From assembly GCF_003050745.1 (NCBI RefSeq), contig NZ_QAOF01000001.1, positions 1,116,001 through 1,180,000 of the forward strand: DNA of 64,000 nucleotides, in the 5' to 3' direction. The notes beneath the pieces were generated by a model. The model did no database searches. It saw only the letters and a program-made list of their open reading frames with translations, and was not told the origin of the DNA. Below, piece after piece: positions 7,929 through 16,963 of the stretch. How positions within the stretch are numbered: position 1 is the stretch's first letter; every line of letters begins with the position of its first letter. The position numbers were made by a program, and so were the translations under genes. Source of the stretch: Sphingomonas sp. PP-CE-3G-477 (GTDB taxonomy: Bacteria > Pseudomonadota > Alphaproteobacteria > Sphingomonadales > Sphingomonadaceae).

Positions 7929-9418
7929 CGTTGGCGCAGAATGTCATCGATCGCGCCGCCCGCACATTCGACATTGAACCACACGGCATTGGTGTCGCGC
8001 AGTTCGCCATTCAACAACTGGCCGAGCGCATAAAGACGCGGTGCATCGCGTGTCGCGGAAATGACACGGCAGGTGGCACGGTGCGCGATCGCGCCGCCTA
8101 CCGGATGCGGTTGCAACCAGTCCTTTTCGAGCAAATCCCGGATCAGCGGCTCCTTCATCTCTTCCAGCGTCGTGGCCTGGCCGGTCGCGTTGACGACGAT
8201 CGGAGCCGCAAGCGTCTCGCCATTCTCGAACCGGACGACGAAGCCTTCGCCGTTCTCGTCCGCGACGGTTTCGTCGACGAGTCCGCGTACGCTGAGCAAA
8301 CCCCGCGTCATGGCGTCGGCGATACGGCGTGCGTTGATCATCGGCGTCACGAAGCGTGCGGCGGCGAAATGCGGTGCCAGCCATTTGCCGAACCTTTTCT
8401 GGTCGACGGGGCGCAACAGATTCCAGATCGCGGTCGAGTCATGGCGAGCGGCTGTGAGAATGCGTTGGAAAGGTTCGTCTTCGGCCTCGGCCGCAGCTAT
8501 GTCGTGCAACAATGCAGCCTCTGCGTCACGACCACGGCGATCCTCCGCATGCCAATCGATCGGATGGGGCAGGGCGGTTTCGGCTTCCATACGGAAAAGA
8601 CGGACAAGATCGACGACCGAAAAGGCGGTGCCGCGTTCGCGGATCAGGCGGTGGACGTTTTCCAGCGTGAGGTGACGGCGCTCGTAGCCGGTCTCCGGGG
8701 CCGGGATCTCCACGCGCGGCAACAGCCCCTCCTTGGAAACGAGGTGGATGTGACCGCGATGATCGGTGTCGAGCAACGTCATCACCGCATCGATCGCGCT
8801 GAGCCCGCTGCCGAGGATGACGACCGGCTGATGCTGGCCGATACCCTCGGTCATGCGATGCGAAGGATAGGGGGAGTCGAAATAGCCCGGCACGCCGTCG
8901 AGGTTGCCGAACCGGTCCGGATCGGGCGTGCCGATCGTCAGCAGGACGACGTCGGTCGCGATCGAGGACCCGTCCGAGAATTCTATCGTCGCCGAGGAAT
9001 GGTCACCGTCGATCGTGATCGCCTCCGCGCGGTGGATTTCGACGGGGATGCCGGCGACGCGTGCGTCCTCCAAGGCGCGCTCGAAGACGTCATGCATGTA
9101 CTCACGATACTCGCGCCGTTGCGGGTATTCCACGCCATCGGGATCGAGCGGCGTGCCCATTGCCGCGCGCCGAGCCTCGAGCCAGGTCCGGAAATGACCC
9201 GGCTCGCGGTCATACAGTCCCATCAGCCGGGATTCGGTATTCAGGAGATGCCCAGGCTGCTCGGTACCGAACGCCAGCCCGCGCGCGAGCTGGTCGTCGC
9301 GCTCGACCAAATGGATCGTCCAGCCATCGCCCGGATCGTAGCGCAGGCGCGTCACGGCTTCGGCAAATGCGGCGACGCCACAGGCACCCATGCCGATAAT
9401 AGTCAGTGTTTTCGGCAT
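7925..9418 (-). CDS. FAD/NAD(P)-binding protein (NAD_binding_9 type)
   Basis: A 497-residue soluble flavoprotein. The N-terminal Rossmann motif reads TIIGMGACGVAAFAEA (residues ~6-21), followed by an acidic strand end (IHLVERDD). A second, central nucleotide-binding stretch has VILGSGLSAIDAVMTLL. A late segment, VNATGQATTLEEM, matches the ATG-type motif of FAD monooxygenase-like proteins. The overall pattern (LARGLAFGTEQPGHLLNTES) is that of the PF13454 family, often annotated as hydroxyacylglutathione hydrolase-like or lysine/ornithine monooxygenase-like. It is first in a two-gene operon with the AEC permease. The reaction is unknown. Confidence 0.82.
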   Translation of the reverse strand: MPKTLTIIGMGACGVAAFAEAVTRLRYDPGDGWTIHLVERDDQLARGLAFGTEQPGHLLNTESRLMGLYDREPGHFRTWLEARRAAMGTPLDPDGVEYPQRREYREYMHDVFERALEDARVAGIPVEIHRAEAITIDGDHSSATIEFSDGSSIATDVVLLTIGTPDPDRFGNLDGVPGYFDSPYPSHRMTEGIGQHQPVVILGSGLSAIDAVMTLLDTDHRGHIHLVSKEGLLPRVEIPAPETGYERRHLTLENVHRLIRERGTAFSVVDLVRLFRMEAETALPHPIDWHAEDRRGRDAEAALLHDIAAAEAEDEPFQRILTAARHDSTAIWNLLRPVDQKRFGKWLAPHFAAARFVTPMINARRIADAMTRGLLSVRGLVDETVADENGEGFVVRFENGETLAAPIVVNATGQATTLEEMKEPLIRDLLEKDWLQPHPVGGAIAHRATCRVISATRDAPRLYALGQLLNGELRDTNAVWFNVECAGGAIDDILRQR

Positions 9419-9658
9419 GATACCCCACTCCCATAAGGAACCGCGACAACGCGCGGGGGCTATTCAGTGCCACGAGGGACGGAAAAAATAGCAGGACCGA
9501 GGCGGCATGCCGGTCAATTGCGAAAATCGGTTGGTCGGGAGCGCCGTGGTACGTCGTCTCGCAACAAACATCGGCGATCTCGTGGGCACGGACGATGCGA
9601 CACGAAAAGGGTCCGAGCCGGAGAACTACGTAGATTAATCAACGGGTTCTTTAACCTT

Positions 9659-9672
9659 TTGATCTGGATCAA
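9659..9672. promoter_or_regulatory. Perfect FNR/FixK-type box
   Basis: TTGATCTGGATCAA matches the FNR/FixK consensus TTGAT-N4-ATCAA without a mismatch. It lies 30 bp before the preferred ATG (9702) of the downstream membrane protein gene and overlaps an alternative ATG at 9672, which argues against that earlier start. A second symmetric element, GGTT-CTTT-AACC, lies at 9645-9656. The box suggests oxygen- or nitric-oxide-responsive control of the downstream gene, or less likely of the divergent gene about 240 bp away. Confidence 0.6.
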
Positions 9673-9701
9673 TGTGCCGTCGATCTGTTAGCACGACCGG
9701 T

Positions 9702-10556
9702 ATGACCGCCATCAACCCACGCGCCGCCTGCCCGAACCTCGTGGCGTTAGCCGGCGCGGTCGCGGTGATCGTAGTCGTCTCGCTCAGCATTCACGTCGTG
9801 ATGCTGCAGGTGCTCTGGGTGCCTTTTCCCGAACCGAAGGGGCTTGGCAGGCTGGGGATGCTTTATCCGATTGCGCAATCGTTGGGGCTCGTGGCGTTGG
9901 CCGCGGCCGCACTGCCTTGGCTGGGTCGATTTCACGGTCTCGCACGTGGCCTGATCGTCGGAATGCTGTTCGCGACGATGAACGGCATTTTCCGCACCGC
10001 GCTCATGGCCGGCCTGACGACGACCGACTTCGGCGGCGGGGTCGCGGGGTTTGTCCAGGAGGCGCTCCATGACGTGATCCTGAGTACGCTTGCCGTCATG
10101 GCCGTGTCGTTTCTACGCTGCACCGCGTTCCGGTTCATGGCAGCGGTCGCGCTGGCCGCGGCGAGCCTCTTCGTTCTCAGGCCGATGCTGGCGTCGCTGC
10201 TCGCCCCGATCATCGCATGGTCGGCGCGGCATATGCATCCGGATGTCTATCTGGTGCCATACGGACCCAACATATTGGTGCCGAGTTACCTGCTGTTCGC
10301 CGAGACGGTGATCGCCTGCCTGGTCGCACGCTTCGTCATTACCCTCCGCGCCGTCGCGTGGGATCGAACGGGGCTCATCCGCTATGTCGGGTTGATCCTC
10401 CTCGTTCGCGGCACCGGGGCGATGATGTTCGGTTGGGGCCCGATCATCGGAATGCTGAGCGTCAGCCAATTTTTCTTCCAGGACCTGGTCATGGCGGTGC
10501 TCATCCATGCCGCGTGGCGGCGGTTCGGCGAGGGTGACGCCGATGTGGATAGCTGA
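9702..10556 (+). CDS. Multi-pass membrane protein of unknown function
   Basis: About 284 residues with some seven or eight hydrophobic helices: near VALAGAVAVIVVVSLSIHVV, LYPIAQSLGLVALAAAALPWL, ARGLIVGMLFATMNGIFRTAL, ILSTLAVMAVSFL, FMAAVALAAASLFVL, YLLFAETVIACLVARFVITL and YVGLILLVRG. No catalytic or cofactor motif is recognised. The ATG at 9702 is preferred because the earlier ATG at 9672 overlaps the FNR-type box; neither has a clear ribosome site, and a later start is possible if transcription begins 41 bp after the box. It is a single gene with no partners. Function unknown; the promoter is the only clue. Confidence 0.7.
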   Translation: MTAINPRAACPNLVALAGAVAVIVVVSLSIHVVMLQVLWVPFPEPKGLGRLGMLYPIAQSLGLVALAAAALPWLGRFHGLARGLIVGMLFATMNGIFRTALMAGLTTTDFGGGVAGFVQEALHDVILSTLAVMAVSFLRCTAFRFMAAVALAAASLFVLRPMLASLLAPIIAWSARHMHPDVYLVPYGPNILVPSYLLFAETVIACLVARFVITLRAVAWDRTGLIRYVGLILLVRGTGAMMFGWGPIIGMLSVSQFFFQDLVMAVLIHAAWRRFGEGDADVDS

Positions 10557-10623
10557 GCCGGTACCATGGCTGCAGGGCTGGCCGAGGTGTCGTCCGGTGT
10601 GATCGCGCGCCGATGACGACTGC

Positions 10624-12423
10624 CTAAAGTTCCCGGCGGATGGGGTATGTCCGGTAAAATGCGCTACGATTGGGCAGCCGGGCCGTAAGCCATTCCAGGC
10701 GAGCCTCGGGCGAGGTTGCAAACGCCGGATCGGCCTTCAATTTCGTATCGAACGCGGCCCGTACCCGATCGTCTCGGGCGAGCAGCGCCTCGGCCAGCGG
10801 CGCGAGCACGAACGCTTCGGCGCCGGGCGGGGACGAGAGCATCTCCGGAAAGAAACCCCAGGCGAGGAACGAGTCCGGCGCTTCCGGCTCGAGCAGTGCG
10901 GCGGCCAGCAAGCCAAGCGGTTGATCGGACGGTACGCGGATCGTGCCGGCCGGGAGCGTTTCCGTCGCCGTTTCGTGCTGGAACGCTGCCTTCAATGGCA
11001 AACGGCCGTCCTGGGCGGGTTGAACGGCCGGGTTCTCCACGCGGGTACGGTCAAGCGTCAGGGTGCGTGGGGCCTCGATCGCGTCGAACCGAATGCCGTG
11101 CAGACGAAGGCGATCGAGCACCTCTGCCTGCTCCTTCGGCACCCACCAGGCGATCGGCAGCGTCACCGTCTTAACCGGCTCCTGACCGATGATCGGCATG
11201 CGGAAGGTAATGGGCTTGCCTGTCCAGCGCTGTTCCATGCGGCCCGTCGCCGGCGAAAGATATCGTTCGAACGCCACGCCCTTGAACGCGTCGATCCAGC
11301 CGATCGGCTGTGCTGCGCGCGTCCAACTCGTCAGCAGGGTGGCGGGGCGGCTGGCACGGTCGGTGGTCTTCGCCGCGACGATGCGATCCTTGTCCGTTGC
11401 CGCCAGCTTCAGGGCCGCTTCCAGCAGGACATAGGTTCCGAGTACGCGCTGCCGATAGGGTTTGAGCATGTGGTTTTCGACCAACACGGTCGGCACGCCG
11501 ATGAAATCGCCGTAGCCGGTCGAGTATCGGGGCCCCTCGGGCGCCTGGCGGATACCGCTGGCCGGCTGACGCGTGTCGATGGGGCTGGGATACAGCGTCG
11601 GGATATGGCCGTCGCGTTCGAGCGCTGCGGTAACCGTCGGTCCGAAACGCCCCATCAACCAGTCGGCGGTAGCACGGTGATAGGCATAGCGGCCCCAGCC
11701 GGCATAGGTAAAGGTGATATCGTACTGCATGTCGAAGCCATCGCTGACATGACAGTCGACATAGAGGACCGGATCGAGCCGTTGCAGCAGCGCGATCATC
11801 GCGCGCGTTTCGGGCGCATCCGCCTTGGCATAATCGCGGTTGAGGTTGATGTTGCGGGCGTTGACGGCGAGGCCTTTCTCGCGCGGCCCGCGCAGCGCCG
11901 GGAAGTTCCAGCGGCTCTTCGCTTCGTGTCCGTCGATATTGTAGATCGGTACGAACACCAGATCGACCTCGTCCAGCAGCGACTCCTTCCCGCGCAGGGC
12001 GATGTCGCGCAGCAGCATCAGCCCTGCGTCCTTCCCGTCGATCTCGCCGGCATGAATACCGGCCTGGACGAGGACAACGGGTTTGCGCGAACCGCCCTTG
12101 CTTGCACGCACCATGAGCATATCGCGCCCCTGACTCGTACGTCCGAACGTCTCGATCGAAATAACCGGCGAGGCGGCATCGAGCCGCTCCAGCCATGCGC
12201 GGGTCTGGCCATAGCTTGGCGACGTCGCAAAGCCGGTGCGTTCGGCCGGCGTAATCCAAGGATCGTCCTTGGTGACGATCAGCCGCTCGCTCGTCCCCGA
12301 CCAGCGAGATGCCGGCGGCAGGACGGACGCGGGAAGTTCGGGACTCTGCGACGCCTGCTGCGCTTGCACGACAGGCGCGGCCAGGACGGCGAAGATGATC
12401 GACAGGAAGGATGGCAAGCGCAT
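10624..12423 (-). CDS. Secreted M14-family zinc carboxypeptidase
   Basis: A 599-residue peptidase with an N-terminal signal peptide (hydrophobic FLSIIFAVLAAPVV, cleavage near VQAQQ), hence periplasmic or secreted. The M14 zinc site reads GIHAGEIDGKDAG (His124-x-x-Glu127) with the third ligand in YVDCHVSDG (His225); NLNRDY (Arg196) is the substrate-binding Asn-Arg pair. The C-terminal ~250 residues are an extra region typical of the long bacterial M14 subfamily. It follows the TonB-dependent receptor gene by 12 bp on the same strand, so the two are an operon. The pairing suggests peptide or peptide-like ligand processing, though the receptor looks siderophore-like. Confidence 0.87.
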   Translation of the reverse strand: MRLPSFLSIIFAVLAAPVVQAQQASQSPELPASVLPPASRWSGTSERLIVTKDDPWITPAERTGFATSPSYGQTRAWLERLDAASPVISIETFGRTSQGRDMLMVRASKGGSRKPVVLVQAGIHAGEIDGKDAGLMLLRDIALRGKESLLDEVDLVFVPIYNIDGHEAKSRWNFPALRGPREKGLAVNARNINLNRDYAKADAPETRAMIALLQRLDPVLYVDCHVSDGFDMQYDITFTYAGWGRYAYHRATADWLMGRFGPTVTAALERDGHIPTLYPSPIDTRQPASGIRQAPEGPRYSTGYGDFIGVPTVLVENHMLKPYRQRVLGTYVLLEAALKLAATDKDRIVAAKTTDRASRPATLLTSWTRAAQPIGWIDAFKGVAFERYLSPATGRMEQRWTGKPITFRMPIIGQEPVKTVTLPIAWWVPKEQAEVLDRLRLHGIRFDAIEAPRTLTLDRTRVENPAVQPAQDGRLPLKAAFQHETATETLPAGTIRVPSDQPLGLLAAALLEPEAPDSFLAWGFFPEMLSSPPGAEAFVLAPLAEALLARDDRVRAAFDTKLKADPAFATSPEARLEWLTARLPNRSAFYRTYPIRREL

Positions 12424-12435
12424 GGTGATCTCGAT

Positions 12436-14580
12436 TCAGAAGCTCGTGCGCACGCCGATCGTCGCGGTGCGCGGCGCGCCCGGCTGAACCCAGACGGGCG
12501 AGTAGCTGTTGGCATACCAATGTTCGTCGAACAGGTTGGTGACGGAGCCGAACAGCTGCACCCCGTCGATGATGTCGAGTTGGCCGAAAACGCGGAAAAG
12601 CGTGTGTGACGGCAGCGTGAAATCGGTGGCCGTCTCGCCGTTGCGCTTCCCGACATATTGCAGACCTGCTCCGAGTAGCGCGCCGCGTCCTTGAAGGCTG
12701 AAACGCTTCACTGCCTGCATGTTCACGTTATGCTTGGGGATGTTGATGAGCGGGTCGCCCGGCTCGATCTGGAACGAGAAATTCGTATCCAGCACGCGCG
12801 ATCGTGCCTCGGCATGCGTGTAGGCATAGCTGAGAAGCACGTCGACGCCCCCCGGAAGACGGCCGTTGAGATCCGCTTCGATGCCCCGGCTGCGTGCCTT
12901 GCCGATCGCAACGGAGAAACCGGGGTTGAGCGGATCGGTCGCAAGAACGTTGGTTTTCGTAAGCTGATACGCCGCCAGCGTGCCGGTCAGCTTGCCGCCC
13001 AGCGCCGTCAGCTTCACGCCCGCTTCGATCGACCTGCTCGTTTCGGGTTCGAACACGTTGCCGCTGGCGTCTGCACCGATATTGGCGCGGTAGCCTTCGC
13101 CGTACGCGGCATAGAGCGAGACGGGTGTGCTCACCGCGTAGACGATGCCGGCCTGTGGACTGAGGCGGCTACGGCTGCGTCGACCGAGCACGGAGGTTAG
13201 ACGATTGTCCACCCGCAGCAGAAAATCGTCGTACCGCCCGCCAACGCGGACCTGCAGCCGGTCCGTCAGGCTGATCTGGTCCTGCAGATAGGCGCCCATC
13301 GTGCGCTGGATATCCAGACGGTTGGTGATCGGCGCGGTTACGGGCGGAGGGTATCGGCCATAGACCGGGTTCTGGAGGTCCAGCACATAGCCCGCCTGGT
13401 CCGTCGTGGTGGCCGTGACGACCGGCCCGCGATACCGGGTGAAAAGCTGGTCGGTGTCGAAATAATCGAAATCGCCACCCAGCAGGATACGGTGACGCAG
13501 CGTGCCGGTGCGGAACTCACCCGCAAGCTCGGCACGCAATACGCTGTGCTCAGAGGTGTAGCGACGCGAGCGACGCTGGCGCGACAGCGACCGGCCGTCG
13601 ACGTAGAGCTTCTGGCGCGAGCGAAGCGTTTCGGCGTCGGAGGACAAGCTCGTCAGGAGCGTGTCGCGGTGGCTGGCGCCGACCGACAGGCTCCAGCGGT
13701 CGTCGAAGTCGTGTTGCAGGCGCAGTTGGTGGCCCGTGGCGCGCGCCACGGTATCACCGTCGCTCGGCTCGCCCAGGAACCGCGAGCGTGGCACCGTGTC
13801 GAAATTGTTGTTCAGAACGACGATCCCGCGATCGAATGGCACCTCGACCCGTGTCCACTCGAAGTCGTAGGTCAGGCGCGTCGCGTCGCCCAGCTTCAGG
13901 CCGATCGACGGCAGGAACCCCCAGCGCTTCTGCTGCACGGTATCACGGAAACTATCCCCGCTCTCGGCGTAGCCGATAAGCCGTGCAGACAGCGTGTCGG
14001 TGAGCGACACGTTCGCATCACCCTCGGCGCGAACCGTGTCGAAGCTGCCATATTGCAGCGATGCGGTGCCGAAAGTGCGGCCCAGTTCGGCCTGTTTCGT
14101 TACCAGGTTGATCGAGCCGCCCGGTTCTCCGCGTCCGAGCACCGCGGCGGCCGGGCCCTTCAAGACTTCGATGCGCTCGATCCCCGCCACGTCGCGCTGG
14201 CCGCTGAAGCCACGCCCGGCATTGAAGCCGTTGACCAGATAGCCGCTGGGCAGGTTCTCATCGCCGGCAAATCCGCGGACGGCAAAACTGTCCCACAGGC
14301 CGCCCAACGTGTTCTGCCGCACGACCGACGCATTCAGGTCCAGCGCGTCGGTCAGCCGTAACAGGGTGTTCTGTTCGAGCACCTTGGCGTCGATCGTCGC
14401 GATCGCTTGCGGGATCTCACGCAGCGCGAAGTTGCCGCGATACGGCTGGCGCACGCCGGTAACCGTAATTTCCTCACGCTCGCGATCGACGCGGGTATCG
14501 TCGTCCGACTGGGCGAGCGCCGGCGAGCAGGTCAGCATGATGGCAATGGGAAAGGCACCAGCCTTCGAGGCGGTACGCAT
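12436..14580 (-). CDS. TonB-dependent siderophore-type receptor
   Basis: About 714 residues. An N-terminal signal peptide (GAFPIAIMLTCSPALAQ) is followed by a TonB-box-like stretch (EEITVTG) and a plug domain (REIPQAIATIDAKVL, FAVRGFAG, GIERIEVLKGPAAAVLGRGEPGG, INLVTK). The plug wording matches the FhuA/FpvA-like siderophore receptor subfamily. The rest is a 22-strand barrel ending in VRTSF, the usual terminal aromatic. The ATG at 14580 is chosen because the signal peptide starts there; an open frame continues upstream to 14682 without a plausible leader. No FecI/FecR genes adjoin. The ligand is unknown; the neighbouring M14 peptidase hints at a peptide-containing ligand. Confidence 0.88.
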   Translation of the reverse strand: MRTASKAGAFPIAIMLTCSPALAQSDDDTRVDREREEITVTGVRQPYRGNFALREIPQAIATIDAKVLEQNTLLRLTDALDLNASVVRQNTLGGLWDSFAVRGFAGDENLPSGYLVNGFNAGRGFSGQRDVAGIERIEVLKGPAAAVLGRGEPGGSINLVTKQAELGRTFGTASLQYGSFDTVRAEGDANVSLTDTLSARLIGYAESGDSFRDTVQQKRWGFLPSIGLKLGDATRLTYDFEWTRVEVPFDRGIVVLNNNFDTVPRSRFLGEPSDGDTVARATGHQLRLQHDFDDRWSLSVGASHRDTLLTSLSSDAETLRSRQKLYVDGRSLSRQRRSRRYTSEHSVLRAELAGEFRTGTLRHRILLGGDFDYFDTDQLFTRYRGPVVTATTTDQAGYVLDLQNPVYGRYPPPVTAPITNRLDIQRTMGAYLQDQISLTDRLQVRVGGRYDDFLLRVDNRLTSVLGRRSRSRLSPQAGIVYAVSTPVSLYAAYGEGYRANIGADASGNVFEPETSRSIEAGVKLTALGGKLTGTLAAYQLTKTNVLATDPLNPGFSVAIGKARSRGIEADLNGRLPGGVDVLLSYAYTHAEARSRVLDTNFSFQIEPGDPLINIPKHNVNMQAVKRFSLQGRGALLGAGLQYVGKRNGETATDFTLPSHTLFRVFGQLDIIDGVQLFGSVTNLFDEHWYANSYSPVWVQPGAPRTATIGVRTSF

Positions 14581-14667
14581 GGACTGGCGTAAAATGATGA
14601 TCCCCCTTCGGCAGTTAAGCAGGGGCGCCACCCGTGCGTCCCGTCGCGAGCGCCTATGGGGGATATG

Positions 14668-14698
14668 ATGTAACATCGTCAATGATATCTTGTTACAT
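14668..14698. promoter_or_regulatory. Inverted repeat upstream of the TonB receptor gene
   Basis: Arms ATGTAAC (14668-14674) and GTTACAT (14692-14698) form a perfect seven-base inverted repeat around 17 bp of A/T-rich spacer. It lies 88-118 bp before the receptor start, between it and the LysR gene. It is a candidate operator for the receptor-peptidase operon. The arms do not resemble a Fur box. Confidence 0.42.
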
Positions 14699-14745
14699 TT
14701 AGCCTCCGTGTGTCACGGAGGGAGTGAACGCTCGAACCTCGGCCG

Positions 14746-15654
14746 TCACTCGATCCGCAAACCCTCGGTCAGGGTCTTGAGGAGCGCGTCGACCTTTGGG
14801 GTAAGCTGGCGGCTCCTTCTCCAGACAAGGTGCAGCGGCAAGCCGACGGTCGCCAGTTCCGGGAGAATCTCGACGAGTTCGCCGCGGTCGAGTTCGTCCT
14901 TGATCAGCCATGTCGCGAGTTGGGCGATTCCGAACCCTGCCTTCACGGCGCCGACCTGCGCCTCGGCGCTGCCCAGGACGATGCGGGCCTCTACCAGGTG
15001 CTCTTCGACTTGGCCGCCTTCGCGGGCAAACCGCCAGTTGATGGTGCTGCCATCGCCGCGACCGTAAAGGATGCAGTCGAACTCGCCGAGCGCAGCGGCG
15101 CTGGCGGGCGTTCCGCGGCGGTCGAGATAGGCGGGGGCGGCGCAGACGATGACGCGTTCGCTGCCGAGATAGCGGTGACCGAGATTGTCCGGCCAGGGCT
15201 CCGACGCGCCGATCCGGATCGCGACGTCGACGCCCTCCTCGACGATATCGATCTTGCGGTCGGTGAAGGTGATGCTCGGGCGCAGGTTCGGGTGGCGTTC
15301 GGCAAAGGCGAGCAGCAGCGGCATCGCCTGCATCCGGCCGAACGCGATCGGCACGTTGACCTTCAGCCGCCCGACGATCTCCGAGCGATGCGCGGCCAGT
15401 ACCGCTTCGGCATCGGCGAGGTCCCCGAGCACGCGGACGCACGTCTCGTAGAACGCCGCGCCGACGTCGGTCAGCGTCAGGCGACGCGTGGTACGTTCGA
15501 ACAGCCGGCTGCCGAGCCGCGCCTCGAGCCGCGCGACGCTCTTGCTGACCGCCGAGTTGGTCAGGTTCAGGCGCACGCCGGCCGCAGTGAAACTGCCGGC
15601 GTCAGCGGTGCAGACAAAGGCTTCGATACCCTTGAGGCGTTCGGACGGGATCAT
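14746..15654 (-). CDS. LysR-family transcriptional regulator
   Basis: A 302-residue LysR regulator. The winged helix-turn-helix is at the N-terminus (FVCTADAGSFTAAGVRLNLTNSAVSKSVARLE, residues ~13-44, then LGSRLFERTTRRLTLT). A periplasmic-binding-protein-like effector domain follows (GRLKVNVPIAFGRM, VDVAIRIGA, VIVCAAPAYL, GFGIAQLATWLI). It belongs to the LysR group often found divergent from MFS pumps. The MFS-LLM-EthD operon begins 106 bp away on the other strand and is its likely target. The effector is unknown. Confidence 0.9.
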   Translation of the reverse strand: MIPSERLKGIEAFVCTADAGSFTAAGVRLNLTNSAVSKSVARLEARLGSRLFERTTRRLTLTDVGAAFYETCVRVLGDLADAEAVLAAHRSEIVGRLKVNVPIAFGRMQAMPLLLAFAERHPNLRPSITFTDRKIDIVEEGVDVAIRIGASEPWPDNLGHRYLGSERVIVCAAPAYLDRRGTPASAAALGEFDCILYGRGDGSTINWRFAREGGQVEEHLVEARIVLGSAEAQVGAVKAGFGIAQLATWLIKDELDRGELVEILPELATVGLPLHLVWRRSRQLTPKVDALLKTLTEGLRIE

Positions 15655-15760
15655 GGCTGACTATCCATTGTGGAATTACTGTCGCGCCATGCACGAATTA
15701 ATGCCGCACGACGCGTGTTTTCGTCGCGCGTAGAGAGGCCGCCATTCAGGAGCCTTGCCA

Positions 15761-16963
15761 ATGTCGTCCCCCAGCCAACCGATCCACGCCACACCACCCG
15801 GCACCAAGTCCGCCGGCCACGGCCTCGCCGTGCTGTTGCTGGCGATCTCGGCGTTCGTGATCGTCACGACCGAGTTCATCATCGTCGGGCTGTTGCCAAG
15901 CCTCGCGCGCGAGCTCGACATCTCGATCACAGTTGCGGGGCAGCTCGTGACGCTGTTCGCGTTCACGGTGATGCTCGCCGGACCGTTCCTGACCGCGATG
16001 CTGTCGCATTTCGAGCGCAAGCGGCTGTTCGTCGTGATCCTCGTGATCTTCGCCGCCGCCAACGCGCTCGCGGCGGCCGCGCCGGACATCTGGGTACTGG
16101 GCCTTGCGCGGTTCCTGCCGGCACTCGCACTCCCGGTGTTCTGGGGCACGGCGAGCGAGACCGCGGGCGAACTGGCGGGACCGGAGAAGGCGGGCAAGGC
16201 CGTTGCCAACGTCTATCTCGGCATTTCCGGTGCGATGGTGCTCGGTATTCCGCTCGGCACGCTCGCATCGACTGCTTTCGGCTGGCGCGGGACGTTCTGG
16301 GGGCTGTCGGGGCTGTCGCTGCTGATGGCGGTACTGCTGCTCGTCGTGATGCCGACGCTGGCACGCCCTGCGCGTGTCAGGCTGGCCGAACAGGCGCGGA
16401 TCCTGAGGGACCCGTATTTCCTTGGCAACGTCGTGCTGTCGGTCATCGTCTTCACCGCGATGTTCACCGCCTACACCTATCTCGCCGACACGCTCGAGCA
16501 GATCGCGCACATCCCGGCGGGGCAGGTCGGCTGGTGGCTGATGGGCTTCGGCATCGTCGGTCTCGCCGGCAACTGGCTGGGCGGGCAGTTCGTCGGTCGC
16601 GGGCCGCTGCTGGTGACGGCGATCACGTCGCTGGTGCTTGCAATCGGCATGGCCGCGACGACCCTGGTCGCAGGCTCGCACGTCTGGCTCGTGGTCGCGC
16701 TCGCCATTTGGGGCATCGCCAACACCGCGCTCTACCCGATCTGTCAGGTGCGCGTGATGCAGTCGGCGAGCCATGCACAGGCACTGGCCGGCACGCTCAA
16801 CGTCTCGATGGCCAATGCCGGGATCGGGCTTGGCGCGATCATCGGCGGGTCGGTGATCCAGCATATGGGCCTCGGCGCGGTCGGCTATGTCGCCGCCGCG
16901 ATTGCGATCCTCGCCGTGCTGGTCACGCCGGTGGTGAGCCGGCTGAAGGCCCGGAGCGCGTAA
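15761..16963 (+). CDS. MFS transporter, DHA1 (drug:H+ antiporter) type
   Basis: A 400-residue twelve-helix transporter of the AraJ/DHA1 group. The first helix region has AFVIVTTEFIIVGLLPSLA and loop 2-3 has a short basic turn (SHFERKRLF). The ATG at 15761 is preferred: AGGAG lies 8 bp before it, whereas the longer frame begins with a TTG. Its TAA shares a base with the ATG of the LLM gene (TAATG), so the two are coupled. With the divergent LysR this is a regulator-pump-enzyme cassette, probably for export or detoxification of an organic compound. Confidence 0.88.
   Translation: MSSPSQPIHATPPGTKSAGHGLAVLLLAISAFVIVTTEFIIVGLLPSLARELDISITVAGQLVTLFAFTVMLAGPFLTAMLSHFERKRLFVVILVIFAAANALAAAAPDIWVLGLARFLPALALPVFWGTASETAGELAGPEKAGKAVANVYLGISGAMVLGIPLGTLASTAFGWRGTFWGLSGLSLLMAVLLLVVMPTLARPARVRLAEQARILRDPYFLGNVVLSVIVFTAMFTAYTYLADTLEQIAHIPAGQVGWWLMGFGIVGLAGNWLGGQFVGRGPLLVTAITSLVLAIGMAATTLVAGSHVWLVVALAIWGIANTALYPICQVRVMQSASHAQALAGTLNVSMANAGIGLGAIIGGSVIQHMGLGAVGYVAAAIAILAVLVTPVVSRLKARSA

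Noticed and set aside
10921..12609. Plus-strand open frame of 562 residues
   Set aside because: It is antisense to the M14 peptidase gene, with no domain of its own.
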